A DNA stretch of 64,000 nt from Desertifilum tharense IPPAS B-1220 (GTDB taxonomy: Bacteria > Cyanobacteriota > Cyanobacteriia > Cyanobacteriales > Desertifilaceae). Of the stretch, positions 34,256 through 43,300 are shown piece after piece (position 1 is the first letter of the stretch; each line of letters starts with the position of its first letter). The stretch is taken from assembly GCF_001746915.1 (NCBI RefSeq), contig NZ_MJGC01000066.1:164678-228677 (forward strand). The letters run 5' to 3'. The position numbers were made by a program, and so were the translations under genes. A model generated the notes under the pieces. That model was not told where the DNA came from. It was given only the letters and a program-made list of their open reading frames with translations, and did no database searches.

Positions 34256-36214
34256 ATGGGAGTGCAACTGGTAGCAGGCGAACGGTTTAATCTCATTCAA
34301 GCGTCTCCAGGTTTACAGAAAATTGCGATCGCGCTAGGCTGGAATGTGCCGAGCCAGTACGAGATGGATGTCTCGGCGTTTATGTTGGGGGAAGAGGGCA
34401 AGCTCCCCAACGACCAGTATTTTGTGTTTTATAATAATGTGCGATCGCCCGATGGTTCCCTCCGACACGCCAATGGAACCAGCACCGGAAAAATTCTCGG
34501 CGATGATGAAACACTCTATCTCAATTTCGCCAAACTCGATCCAGCCATTCAAGAAATTGTCTTTATCGTCACCATCCACGACGCTGAGGAAAGAAAGCAA
34601 AGTTTCGGCGATATCAAAACTGCGTTTATTCGCCTAGAAGATGTCGATACAGGTAGCGAACTGGCACGTTACAATCTTCAGGAACCTTTAACCCAAGAAA
34701 CGGCCTTAGAATTCGGTCGTCTCTATCTCAAAAACGGAGAATGGCGCTTTCAAGCTGTCGGACAAGGTTACAGTTCAGGTTTGCAAGCTTTTGTAGATCG
34801 ATACTATCCTGAATCCTCAACTTTACCCCATTCTCAACCCACTTTAACCGAAGACGCCCAAGTCATTCAACAGTTTCTAGAGCGAGTTGAACAACAGCAA
34901 GTTTCACTTCAAGAAGCTTCTGAATCAGCTAATTTATCTTCTGCTAGCGATAACACAGAAGTAGAAGAATTATCTGTAAAGCCTCAGACACCCGCTATCA
35001 CTGCTGAAGAGTTGTTAGAACGCTACAAAGCCGGAGAACGAGATTTTAGCAATCTGAATTTTAGAGAAATTAAGCTGTCAGATTTTGACTTGTCAAATTG
35101 CAACTTCAGCAATGCAAATTTAGAGGGAGCAATCTTAAATCAAGTAAACCTTTCAGCAAGTAATCTTACCAGGACAAACTTCAGTAATGCAGTATTTTCT
35201 AAAAGTATTTTTTATTCTAGTGATTTGACTGAATCAAACTTGACAAATGCAAAGATTGAAAAGGCAAGATTCGAGAGAACTAATCTAACTCGATCTAAAT
35301 TGATCAAGGCAAATCTAATTGATTCTTATTTTCATCGAACTAGTAAATTTGATGAAGCAGATATGAGCGAATCAAATTTAACCAAGGCTTGCTTTGTTGA
35401 AGCTACGCTATCACAAGTTAATTTGAGTCATGCTAATTTAAGTCAAGCTAAATTTCTTAGTGCCAACTTTGAAACTACTAATTTAAAAGATACTAATCTA
35501 GAAGGAGCAATTTGCAAAAATACTAGATTTCCTGAGAATTTCAATCCAGTTAACAGCAAAGCTTTTGTCCTCTCTCCAAATGCTTACCTGAATAACATCA
35601 ACCTATCAGGATGGCACCTTCCTAACATTAACCTTACAGGATCGAGCTTAAGTAAAGCAAACTTGAGTCAAGCCAACTTAGAAAGTGCTGATTTAACTCA
35701 AGCTGACTTGTCAAAAGCAAACTTAAGTAAAGCTACTCTTTACTATGTTAAATTCTTACAAGCTAACTTAGCCTCTGCTAACCTAAGTGAAGCGCGTTTG
35801 CATTACGCTAATTTAACCGCAGTAAATCTCTATACCGCTAACTTAATACAGGCTGATTTAACTGGTGCTAATTTAGCAGCAGCATATTTAGTATCTGCAA
35901 ACTTGAAAAATGCCGTACTTGCTGGAGTAAACTTTGGGGGGGCAGATTTAAGTAGTGTGAACCTTGTAGGTTGCTCTCTTACTAATTTAAATTTAAGTGG
36001 GGCAATCTTAAATGGTGCTAATCTTTGTGGTACAAACCTATCTGAAGCCAACTTAAGTAGTGCTAACTTAACTTCAACAGATTTGCGGGGTGCAAATTTA
36101 TCGAAAGCTAATTTAGAAAAGGCTAATTTAAAAGGAGCAAGATTAGAAGGCGCTATTTTAGAAGGTGCAAAGTTGACGGGTGCAATTATGCCGGATGGGA
36201 CAACACATGAGTAG
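34256..36214 (+). CDS. TerD-domain / pentapeptide-repeat fusion protein
   Basis: The 652-residue protein joins two known modules. Residues 1-185 are a TerD (tellurium resistance/stress response) domain: GERFNLIQ at the start, LGWNVP, and the Ca2+-binding acidic segment around KLPNDQYFVFYNN and LGDDETLYLNF. EIVFIVTIHDAEERKQSFGDI follows. After a Gln/Glu-rich linker (190-245), residues about 258-647 are almost continuous A(D/N)LXX pentapeptide repeats, which fold as a long right-handed quadrilateral beta helix. The DNA of the repeat part is more AT-rich than its surroundings. It starts at the ATG at 34256. A scaffold or DNA-mimic role is possible, but function is unknown. Confidence 0.9.
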   Translation: MGVQLVAGERFNLIQASPGLQKIAIALGWNVPSQYEMDVSAFMLGEEGKLPNDQYFVFYNNVRSPDGSLRHANGTSTGKILGDDETLYLNFAKLDPAIQEIVFIVTIHDAEERKQSFGDIKTAFIRLEDVDTGSELARYNLQEPLTQETALEFGRLYLKNGEWRFQAVGQGYSSGLQAFVDRYYPESSTLPHSQPTLTEDAQVIQQFLERVEQQQVSLQEASESANLSSASDNTEVEELSVKPQTPAITAEELLERYKAGERDFSNLNFREIKLSDFDLSNCNFSNANLEGAILNQVNLSASNLTRTNFSNAVFSKSIFYSSDLTESNLTNAKIEKARFERTNLTRSKLIKANLIDSYFHRTSKFDEADMSESNLTKACFVEATLSQVNLSHANLSQAKFLSANFETTNLKDTNLEGAICKNTRFPENFNPVNSKAFVLSPNAYLNNINLSGWHLPNINLTGSSLSKANLSQANLESADLTQADLSKANLSKATLYYVKFLQANLASANLSEARLHYANLTAVNLYTANLIQADLTGANLAAAYLVSANLKNAVLAGVNFGGADLSSVNLVGCSLTNLNLSGAILNGANLCGTNLSEANLSSANLTSTDLRGANLSKANLEKANLKGARLEGAILEGAKLTGAIMPDGTTHE

Positions 36215-36229
36215 ATGTGGATAGTATAG

Positions 36230-36515
36230 CGCTTGCAAAGAAACCGGGTCTCTGGCTGCGGTTCGGTGAAAAACGATAATCTTTTAAAGAAACCCGGTTT
36301 CTGGCTGCGGCTTGGTGCGATCGCACCGAGACAGCCAGGGGTTAAAACCCCTGTCTAATAGCTAAAGTCAGTTAAAACTGACTAATCCGGAATTTAGTTA
36401 TACAGTACCCACATTTCCTGCTTAGAAAATATTACCTAAGCCTTTAACCTACCTCAGAAAATTCTAGTCCTCTTTAGAGGACTTAAGCTATCAGCAAGGG
36501 ACTTGAGTCCCTTGT
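36230..36515. repeat. cluster of palindromes and a duplicated GAAACC-CGG element
   Basis: Two related copies of GAAACC(G/C)GG...TCTGGCTGCGG occur at about 36240 and 36289. Four perfect stem-loops follow: CAGGGGTT-AA-AACCCCTG (36336-36353), AGTCAGTT-AA-AACTGACT (36366-36383), AGTCCTCT-TT-AGAGGACT (36466-36483) and CAAGGGACT-TG-AGTCCCTTG (36495-36514). They fill the 302-bp gap between convergent genes and may also act as terminators. Confidence 0.8.
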
Positions 36516-36516
36516 G

Positions 36517-38178
36517 TTAGTCGCGGTGAAAACTGTAGATCGTTTGAGTTTCTAGGCTACCGACAATAGAAGAGGGTTGCTGAGACAGAGGAAAGGTTTG
36601 ACGATCGAGTTGTACCTGTAAACCCGTTAGCGGATCGAGGCCAGAAGAAACGAGGAATTCTAGGCGCTGAACTTGGGGCCAAGAAGCAAGTTCATCTAGG
36701 ATAGAAGCGATCGCACTCAGGTAGGGATGTTCCGGATGCTGATACCAGTCCCCAGAAGCCGCCTGGGGTTGGTCTAAGCCTAAATGGATGATAATCGCAG
36801 GACGACTAAACAGCGCGATCGCCACAGGTCTTGCTTCTTCTTGTAGCACCAAATCCTGCATCCGCACCAGATGGCGCAACTTCTCCAAGCGATTGTAACG
36901 CTCCGTCACCCCCAAATTCTCATCTTGCCAGCGAATCGCCACCGTCAGTAAATAGGTTTGTAAGAGGAGATGACCGAGTTTTTCGGCTTTCGTCGCCAAA
37001 TACACCGCATTATAATCCGTCGCCTCAATTAACAGCGGTACCCGATCGACCATTTCCAAGCCGTAACCCTTCAAACCCGCAATTTTACGCGGATTATTGG
37101 TAATCAGACAAATCTTTTTGACGCCTAAATCATTGAGAATTTGCGCCCCTACCCCATAGTTGCGTAAATCGGCAGGAAACCCTAACTTTTCATTGGCTTC
37201 CACCGTATCCAAGCCCATATCTTGCAAAGAATAGGCTTTCAGCTTATTAATTAAACCGATACCCCGTCCCTCTTGGCGCAGATAGACCACTACCCCGTGG
37301 CCCGCGTGTTCGATCATCTTCATCGCCGCCTGGAGTTGCATCCGACAGTCGCAGCGCAAAGAACCTAACGCATCCCCCGTCAAGCATTCCGAATGGACGC
37401 GTACCATCACCACCTGGTCTTTAAATTCGGCTGGATCGCCTTTGACAATGGCAATGTGATCCGAGTTATCCAACAGATTGCGGTAGGCGTAAATCTGAAA
37501 ATGACCGAACTGGGAGGGCAAATTAGCGACCGTCTCCCGACGCACAAACCGTTCGTGTTGCAGGCGGTAGCTAATTAAATCGGCAATACTAATAATCTTC
37601 AGATTGTGATGTTTGGCATATTCCAACAGTTGTGGTAAACGCGCCATCGATCCATCGGGGTTTTGAATCTCGCAAATCACCCCACCCGGATACAATCCAG
37701 CTAAACAGGCGAGGTCTACCGCCGCTTCCGTATGGCCGGCCCGCTTGAGGACGCCCCCTGCACGCGATCGCAACGGGAAAATATGCCCAGGACGCCGTAA
37801 ATCGGTGGGTCGCGTCGCCGGGTTAATCGCCACCTGAATCGTTTTTGCCCGATCCTCAGCCGAAATCCCCGTACTGACGCCCACTTGCGGCGAAGCGTCA
37901 ATACTCACCGTAAACGCTGTTTGGTTGCTATCGGTGTTATTGCTCACCATCAACGGTAAGTCTAATTCATCCAGGCGATCGCCCGTTAAGGCCAAGCAAA
38001 TTAAACCCCGCGCTTCCACCGCCATAAAGTTAATCGTATCGGGCGTTGCAAACTGGGCGGCGCAGATGAGATCCCCTTCATTTTCGCGGTTCTCATCATC
38101 GACCACCACAATCACCCGTCCGGCTTTTAAATCAGCCAGGGCTTCATCAATTGAATTAAACAATCCATCCGTCGTCAT
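36517..38178 (-). CDS. ribBA: bifunctional 3,4-dihydroxy-2-butanone-4-phosphate synthase / GTP cyclohydrolase II
   Basis: 553 residues from the ATG at 38178; the frame continues upstream but that part is unconserved. The N-terminal half (about 1-205) is DHBP synthase, with VVDDENRENEGDL and RAGGVLKRAGHTEAAVDL. The second (about 210-405) is GTP cyclohydrolase II, with the zinc site SECLTGDALGSLRCDC and RQEGRGIGL. These make the two precursors of riboflavin in the cytoplasm. A roughly 150-residue C-terminal extension of unknown role follows, as in other cyanobacterial RibBA. It is divergent from argC, with a 203-bp shared promoter region. Confidence 0.95.
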   Translation of the reverse strand: MTTDGLFNSIDEALADLKAGRVIVVVDDENRENEGDLICAAQFATPDTINFMAVEARGLICLALTGDRLDELDLPLMVSNNTDSNQTAFTVSIDASPQVGVSTGISAEDRAKTIQVAINPATRPTDLRRPGHIFPLRSRAGGVLKRAGHTEAAVDLACLAGLYPGGVICEIQNPDGSMARLPQLLEYAKHHNLKIISIADLISYRLQHERFVRRETVANLPSQFGHFQIYAYRNLLDNSDHIAIVKGDPAEFKDQVVMVRVHSECLTGDALGSLRCDCRMQLQAAMKMIEHAGHGVVVYLRQEGRGIGLINKLKAYSLQDMGLDTVEANEKLGFPADLRNYGVGAQILNDLGVKKICLITNNPRKIAGLKGYGLEMVDRVPLLIEATDYNAVYLATKAEKLGHLLLQTYLLTVAIRWQDENLGVTERYNRLEKLRHLVRMQDLVLQEEARPVAIALFSRPAIIIHLGLDQPQAASGDWYQHPEHPYLSAIASILDELASWPQVQRLEFLVSSGLDPLTGLQVQLDRQTFPLSQQPSSIVGSLETQTIYSFHRD

Positions 38179-38381
38179 ATCGTGTATCTTGTGTGAGTCG
38201 TACCAAGTGGGAAAGCCGTTAAAGGCTGAAATGGATCGGTGCCGATCGCGAAGCGGTTCAGTTAGCACTCTTTTTGAATTGTCGATGATGGCATTTCAAT
38301 TCCCCATTCCCAATTTTGGTACTAAAATGCAGCAAACGTTAACCATATTTCTTCAGAGATTTGTTTTAAGGGTCAAGCAAG

Positions 38382-39443
38382 ATGGGCGACACACAAGGAC
38401 GAGTTCCAGTTGGGATTATTGGCGCATCAGGTTATGGCGGCGTACAACTCGTCCGACTCCTGATGGATCATCCTCAGATTGAAATTGCCTATCTGGGAGG
38501 GGATAGTAGTGCCGGAAAATCTTTTAGCGATCTGTATCCGCATTTGGGTCATCGCGTCAATTTAACCATTGAACCCATCGATCTCGATGCGATCGCCTCT
38601 CGCTGTCAGGTGGTGTTTCTCTCTCTCCCCAACGGGTTAGCCTATAATATGGCCCCCAAACTTCTAGAAAAGGGTTGCAAGGTTCTAGACTTATCCGCCG
38701 ATTACCGCTTTAGTAACTTAGAGACTTATAAGGCGTGGTACGGAGGCGATCGCAACGATCGAGATGTGGCGGATACTGCCGTTTATGGCTTGCCCGAACT
38801 GTATCGCGATCGGATTGCCACAGCCAACCTCGTCGGCTGTCCGGGTTGCTACCCGACCGCGAGTCTTCTGGCCCTTTCCCCGCTACTCAAGCAGGGGTTA
38901 ATCGTTCCAGAAACCGCCATTGTCGATGCCAAATCCGGCACCTCTGGAGGCGGACGCGCCGCCAAAACCCATTTACTTCTCGCCGAAGCCGATAACTCTT
39001 TCGCCGCCTACGGGGTCGCCCGTCACCGCCATACGCCCGAAATTGAACAGGTCTGTAGCGACCTTGCCGGACATGAGGTGATGGTTCAGTTCACCCCCCA
39101 CCTGGTTCCGATGGTCCGGGGAATTCTCGCCACCGTCTACGCCAACTTGCGCGATCCAGGGCTAGTGCGCGAGGATCTGATTACCATCTACACCGCCTTC
39201 TATCGCACGTCCCCTTGGGTGAAAATTCTCCCCGGTAGTACCTATCCCCAAACGAAATGGGCCTGTGGAACCAATCTCTGCTATGTCGGGATTGAGGTCG
39301 ATCCGCGTACGGATCGCGTGATTGTGATGTCAGCGATTGATAACCTCGTTAAAGGCCAGGCCGGACAAGCCATTCAATGCTTAAACCTGATGATGGGTTG
39401 GGATGAAACCCTCGGTTTACCGCAACTGAGTTTCTATCCGTAA
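38382..39443 (+). CDS. argC: N-acetyl-gamma-glutamyl-phosphate reductase
   Basis: The 353-residue enzyme does the NADPH-dependent reduction of N-acetylglutamyl phosphate, the third step of arginine synthesis. The nucleotide-binding GASGYGG is at residues 14-20. The catalytic cysteine is in LVGCPGCYPTA (about 150-160), and HRHTPEIEQ holds the conserved histidine region. Full length. The ATG at 38382 follows a purine-rich AAGCAAG leader. The pairing with ribBA is familiar in cyanobacteria. Confidence 0.96.
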   Translation: MGDTQGRVPVGIIGASGYGGVQLVRLLMDHPQIEIAYLGGDSSAGKSFSDLYPHLGHRVNLTIEPIDLDAIASRCQVVFLSLPNGLAYNMAPKLLEKGCKVLDLSADYRFSNLETYKAWYGGDRNDRDVADTAVYGLPELYRDRIATANLVGCPGCYPTASLLALSPLLKQGLIVPETAIVDAKSGTSGGGRAAKTHLLLAEADNSFAAYGVARHRHTPEIEQVCSDLAGHEVMVQFTPHLVPMVRGILATVYANLRDPGLVREDLITIYTAFYRTSPWVKILPGSTYPQTKWACGTNLCYVGIEVDPRTDRVIVMSAIDNLVKGQAGQAIQCLNLMMGWDETLGLPQLSFYP

Positions 39444-39495
39444 ATTGAGAATATTGGGCAAAAGTACACACTCATCGTGCCTTTTGCCTCGATCC

Positions 39496-39708
39496 CTATT
39501 CGATAGAAATCGACTGCGGCCCATTCCCGTTGGTGTAATCGCTTGGGAACGGCACGGTGGTTGCAGATTCCACCTGTTGGTCTAACCAACTTTTGACGGG
39601 ATCTTCGTACAGGTTCAGGCGCAGGACGCCAGAGAAAAATCCCCCGAAAAAGGCGACGGGTTCTTTGGTGAGTTCTCGAAAAATTGGGCTAAGTTCGTCT
39701 AAAAACAT
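39496..39708 (-). CDS. small conserved cyanobacterial protein
   Basis: The 70-residue protein begins MFLDELSPIFRELTKEPVAF, then FFGGFFSGVLRLNL and DPVKSWLDQQ. I recognise this pattern as a short protein conserved in many cyanobacteria, without a known role. The Gly/Phe-rich centre could associate with a membrane. It is 34 bp downstream of the CoA-binding protein gene on the same strand, so probably co-transcribed. Confidence 0.7.
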   Translation of the reverse strand: MFLDELSPIFRELTKEPVAFFGGFFSGVLRLNLYEDPVKSWLDQQVESATTVPFPSDYTNGNGPQSISIE

Positions 39709-39742
39709 GCGGTTAATTTCCTTACGCTTTCTGTTTGGGATT

Positions 39743-40159
39743 CTAACGTTTCTGCACCCCTAGGCGCTGATACTCGATTTTAATGCAAGCATTCATAATG
39801 GTGTTGATTCCGGCATTGCGGGCGGTTTGGGCGGCGGCTTCATCTTGGATGCCTAACTGCGCCCAAACGGTAGCGGCGTTGATTGCGATCGCCTCTTCTA
39901 CAATCTCCGCTAAAAATTCGCTGCGGCGAAACACATTCACCAAATCTACCCTCTCTGGAATCTCCCGCAAAGACGCATAACAGGTTTCCCCCTCAATCTC
40001 GCGAATTTGGGGATTGACGGGAATCACCCGATAACCCACTTGGCGCAAAAACTGGGCAATCTGGTAGCTAACCCTAGTGGGTTTATCCGAATGTCCCACC
40101 ACCGCAATTGTTTGCGTATCCAGCAGAATTTGGCATAAAGTGCGATCGCTTACAGACAT
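39743..40159 (-). CDS. CoA-binding domain protein (YccU type)
   Basis: The 138-residue single Rossmann domain is related to succinyl-CoA synthetase alpha. IAVVGHSDKPTRVSYQIAQFL is at the N-terminus, YRVIPVNPQIREIEGE in the middle, and NACIKIEYQRL ends the protein with a conserved cysteine. Ligand and role are unknown; relatives bind CoA. It starts at the ATG at 40159. Confidence 0.88.
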   Translation of the reverse strand: MSVSDRTLCQILLDTQTIAVVGHSDKPTRVSYQIAQFLRQVGYRVIPVNPQIREIEGETCYASLREIPERVDLVNVFRRSEFLAEIVEEAIAINAATVWAQLGIQDEAAAQTARNAGINTIMNACIKIEYQRLGVQKR

Positions 40160-40200
40160 ACAGCATTTTTCCGGTTCGTGAAGTACACTTTCTTCAAAGT

Positions 40201-40230
40201 CTCCCTTACTAAGGGGGATTTAGGGGGATC
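40201..40230. repeat. short dispersed-type repeat (CCCTTACTAAGGGGGATTTAGGGGGATC)
   Basis: A CCCTTA-CTAAGGGGG hairpin is followed by ATTTAGGGGGATC. I recall this motif as a common intergenic repeat in cyanobacterial genomes. Only one copy is seen in the window. Confidence 0.45.
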
Positions 40231-40280
40231 GTGCCGTATCTCATCCAATCAAAAAACGCTATAGCATTCAACCTCTCTAC

Positions 40281-40308
40281 AAAAAATCCTCCCCGATTTG
40301 GGGAGGAT
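40281..40308 (-). terminator. intrinsic terminator of the ribonucleotide reductase gene
   Basis: ATCCTCCCC (40286-40294) and GGGGAGGAT (40300-40308) form a perfect 9-bp stem with a 5-nt loop. On the minus strand it is followed by TTTTTT. It lies 19 bp past the nrdJ stop codon. Confidence 0.88.
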
Positions 40309-40327
40309 ATTAATTCAACACAATCGA

Positions 40328-43300
40328 TTAATTGGGTTGTTGTTCGGGCAACATACACTTATCAGAATCGCATCCCGCAGGCCCTGCTTCCACCATTTCG
40401 CCCAAGTCATAGCGACTTAACGCTGTATGGAAATTCATCGTTGTTCGCCGCTGCTGAACTTCTTCTAGGAGTTGTTCGTACTGCTGTTTGCTAATCGGTT
40501 CAAACGGCAGACGGGGGAAGGTTTGCAAGTCATCAAACCGGGCGAGGAGGGCCGCAGAAATGTAGCCTTCATCCTCTTCAATGGCCTGATAGATGCGCTG
40601 ACCTAAACCTTCCACCTCATTTTCCCGTAACTCAATGGTGGCGCTGGTGTTGTGGCGCGTATAGTGTTTTTGGACTTGCATATAAAAGTCCATTTGGGCT
40701 AAAGCTGAGAACTTGCTGATGTCAATTTCATCCGCCCCCGGTAAGTCTGCCCAAAGCACCGATACTGGAATTTCTACCAACCATTCCGAACATCTGGGAT
40801 CGAATGGATCGTTTAGCAGGTTGCCATTTTCGTCCTTATCCGATTGCGAGGGCACCACATTGTAACCGTAATCGATACAGGCGAGGGCAACCGGATCGTT
40901 TTTACGGAAGGTGACGCGACGGAGAAAGCGTTGGGCTTTGGGGGGATGCCATCCTGGGGAAGCACCCGTTAACAGCGACTTGGTACCGCTAGGCTGTACC
41001 GTCGTGCAACGGTTGGGGCGTTTTAGCTGATGGTTGTCGCAATAATCCCACACTACCCGATGCACAATCTCGCGCCAGCGGTTCAAATAGTCCGCTTCCT
41101 GCTGTTTAAAGGCTAAACCTTGCTCAGTTTCCGGGCGACCTTCTTCCCACCAACGCAACCATTCCACCCCAAACGCCTGTACAAAGAAGTCAAACAACCC
41201 AGTAAAGGAAACCCCCACAATTGGATCGATGGAACGGCTATATTGATAGCGCGGTTCGGTAAATTGATGATTGAGTAAAATGGCAACCGAAAGCGCCCCG
41301 GCTGTAAACGCATCTTCCTGTTCTTGCAAGTTTTTCGGATCGATTTGATTGAGGTGAATCTCAGCCAAATTACATTGACCTGTTAAGGTTCCACCAAACA
41401 CCCCTTTATGGAACTCCGGCTCATTAAAGCAGAAGGTTTCATGCCTACCCGGTAGAGCTTCCACAGATTGCACAATTTGATACTTTCCTTTCGCCTGGGG
41501 TAAATGTCCTCCGGAAGTATCCAGCCGTTGACAAGGAATAGCCGCACAATCAGTAATTTGTAAATACCACAAATCCCGGTTACGCATTCCTAGATTTGTA
41601 ATCTGTCCAGCCTTGGCTTGCAAATTAATAGAAGAACGAATCCCACATTTAGCCAACAACAAATAGACTCGATAGGCGCGCTCGTAATCGGACAGATAAA
41701 TCCGAATCCCACCACTTTCAACTCTCGAACCATCTGCATCAGCCAACCCAGCTACAAAGTGCAAAATAGATTCCCGATCCCAAGTGGCAATTTCACTAAA
41801 GGCAGGAGCCGTATTTTTGAGTAAACGGACTTGCTCTGGATCGAAATGGGTTTGAAATCCGGTATAGAGCAAACAGGGAACTTCCTTGGACTCAGTGTAA
41901 TAGCGCTTTTCACCAGAAGTACGCCCTGCAATCGTTAATTCTTGGTGACGTTTTACCCCATACAACCTCAGTTGTAACTGGGGCTTACCATGCGATTTAC
42001 AGAGAGAACCATCTCCCACCAGTTGCCCTAAAGTATAAGCCCAAGTGGGTTCGACAAATTTGCCATCAGTGTAAACAATTTGGAACGGTTCTGTATGCAG
42101 TTTATATTTGCTCGCTTTCAGCCGTTCGCTTAATTCTGCTGTGGTCAATTCCTCATAATCTTTGCCAAAACGATCTTTGACAAAGAAACGGTGTTTTTCC
42201 GTAACATCTAAATAAGTACCATCGCCAAAAGAAACACGGTACAGTTGACGATTTTGCCCTGTTAGAATTGGAACAACTTGACTCCAGCGTTTACCATTCC
42301 AAACTTCTACCGTTTGCCCGACTACATCCCGAATGGGGTGCAGTCCATCGCGGGTAATGAGCAGAGTATTGCCGTCAACACAGTGAAAATCTGCGCCTAA
42401 AATTTCTCCGCAAGGATTGAGACCCAAACGGCTTAAACGATGGTCTAACTCTTTTTCATCAATGTCAGGATAATGCTGTTGAATCCACTGCTTTGCCTCT
42501 CCTTTAGAATAGGCTTGCAAAAACTCTTTTTCCTGTTGAGGAGTTGTGAATAAATCGACATTAGAACGAGCAACGGCTTCACCCGCCCATTGAATTGCCC
42601 CTTCTCCCGAATAATACTGCTTTCTCACAGCATTAATCGATTCTTCTAGGGTTGGTTTTTGATGGAAAACACGGGTATGATTTGCCATCCGCAGAGAATC
42701 GCGTTCTGGGTCAATTCGCCAGTTACCGTTCTCATCCTGCTGCCATAAATTATCTTTTGCAGTTGCCCCTAATTCATCATGGGAGTTAAATTGACGCATT
42801 CCCGCACTGTTATGAGTGAGATAGCCATCGCAGTAGAAACAATGGGCTTCTTCTACTTCAATATCGTAAGTGTGGATATGGTCGTAACTCCCCAAACCCT
42901 TGACTGTAACAGGGATATCTAATGAGAGATTGGCTTCAACAATGTAACGCTCATAATTTGCATCCACCGTGCGAGATCCTTGAAAACCCATATCTCGCAT
43001 TTCGCTATAGGTATAGGTTTCACGCATCACTGAACCGGGAACAGTGAAACCGCACATCTTCAGCCCTTGTCGGAGGTTTCCTTTTAAGGAATGAGGCGCA
43101 ATTAAAGCATTGTACCGCTCTTTGAGAGCTGGAAGCGTTAGACTATATTTCACCTGCCATCCTTGCTTTTGAGGGGAGTTGACGGCTATTCTGCCAGCAA
43201 TTCCTAAACTCGATAAAACTGCCCCTACTTGTCTAACAAATGAGCGATACACCGAAGTTACAAGGATAGGAGGGTGATTATTAATTGCACCATCGCTATC

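Noticed and set aside
40231..40494. An 87-codon plus-strand frame
   Set aside because: It spans the nrdJ terminator and is antisense to the nrdJ 3' end.
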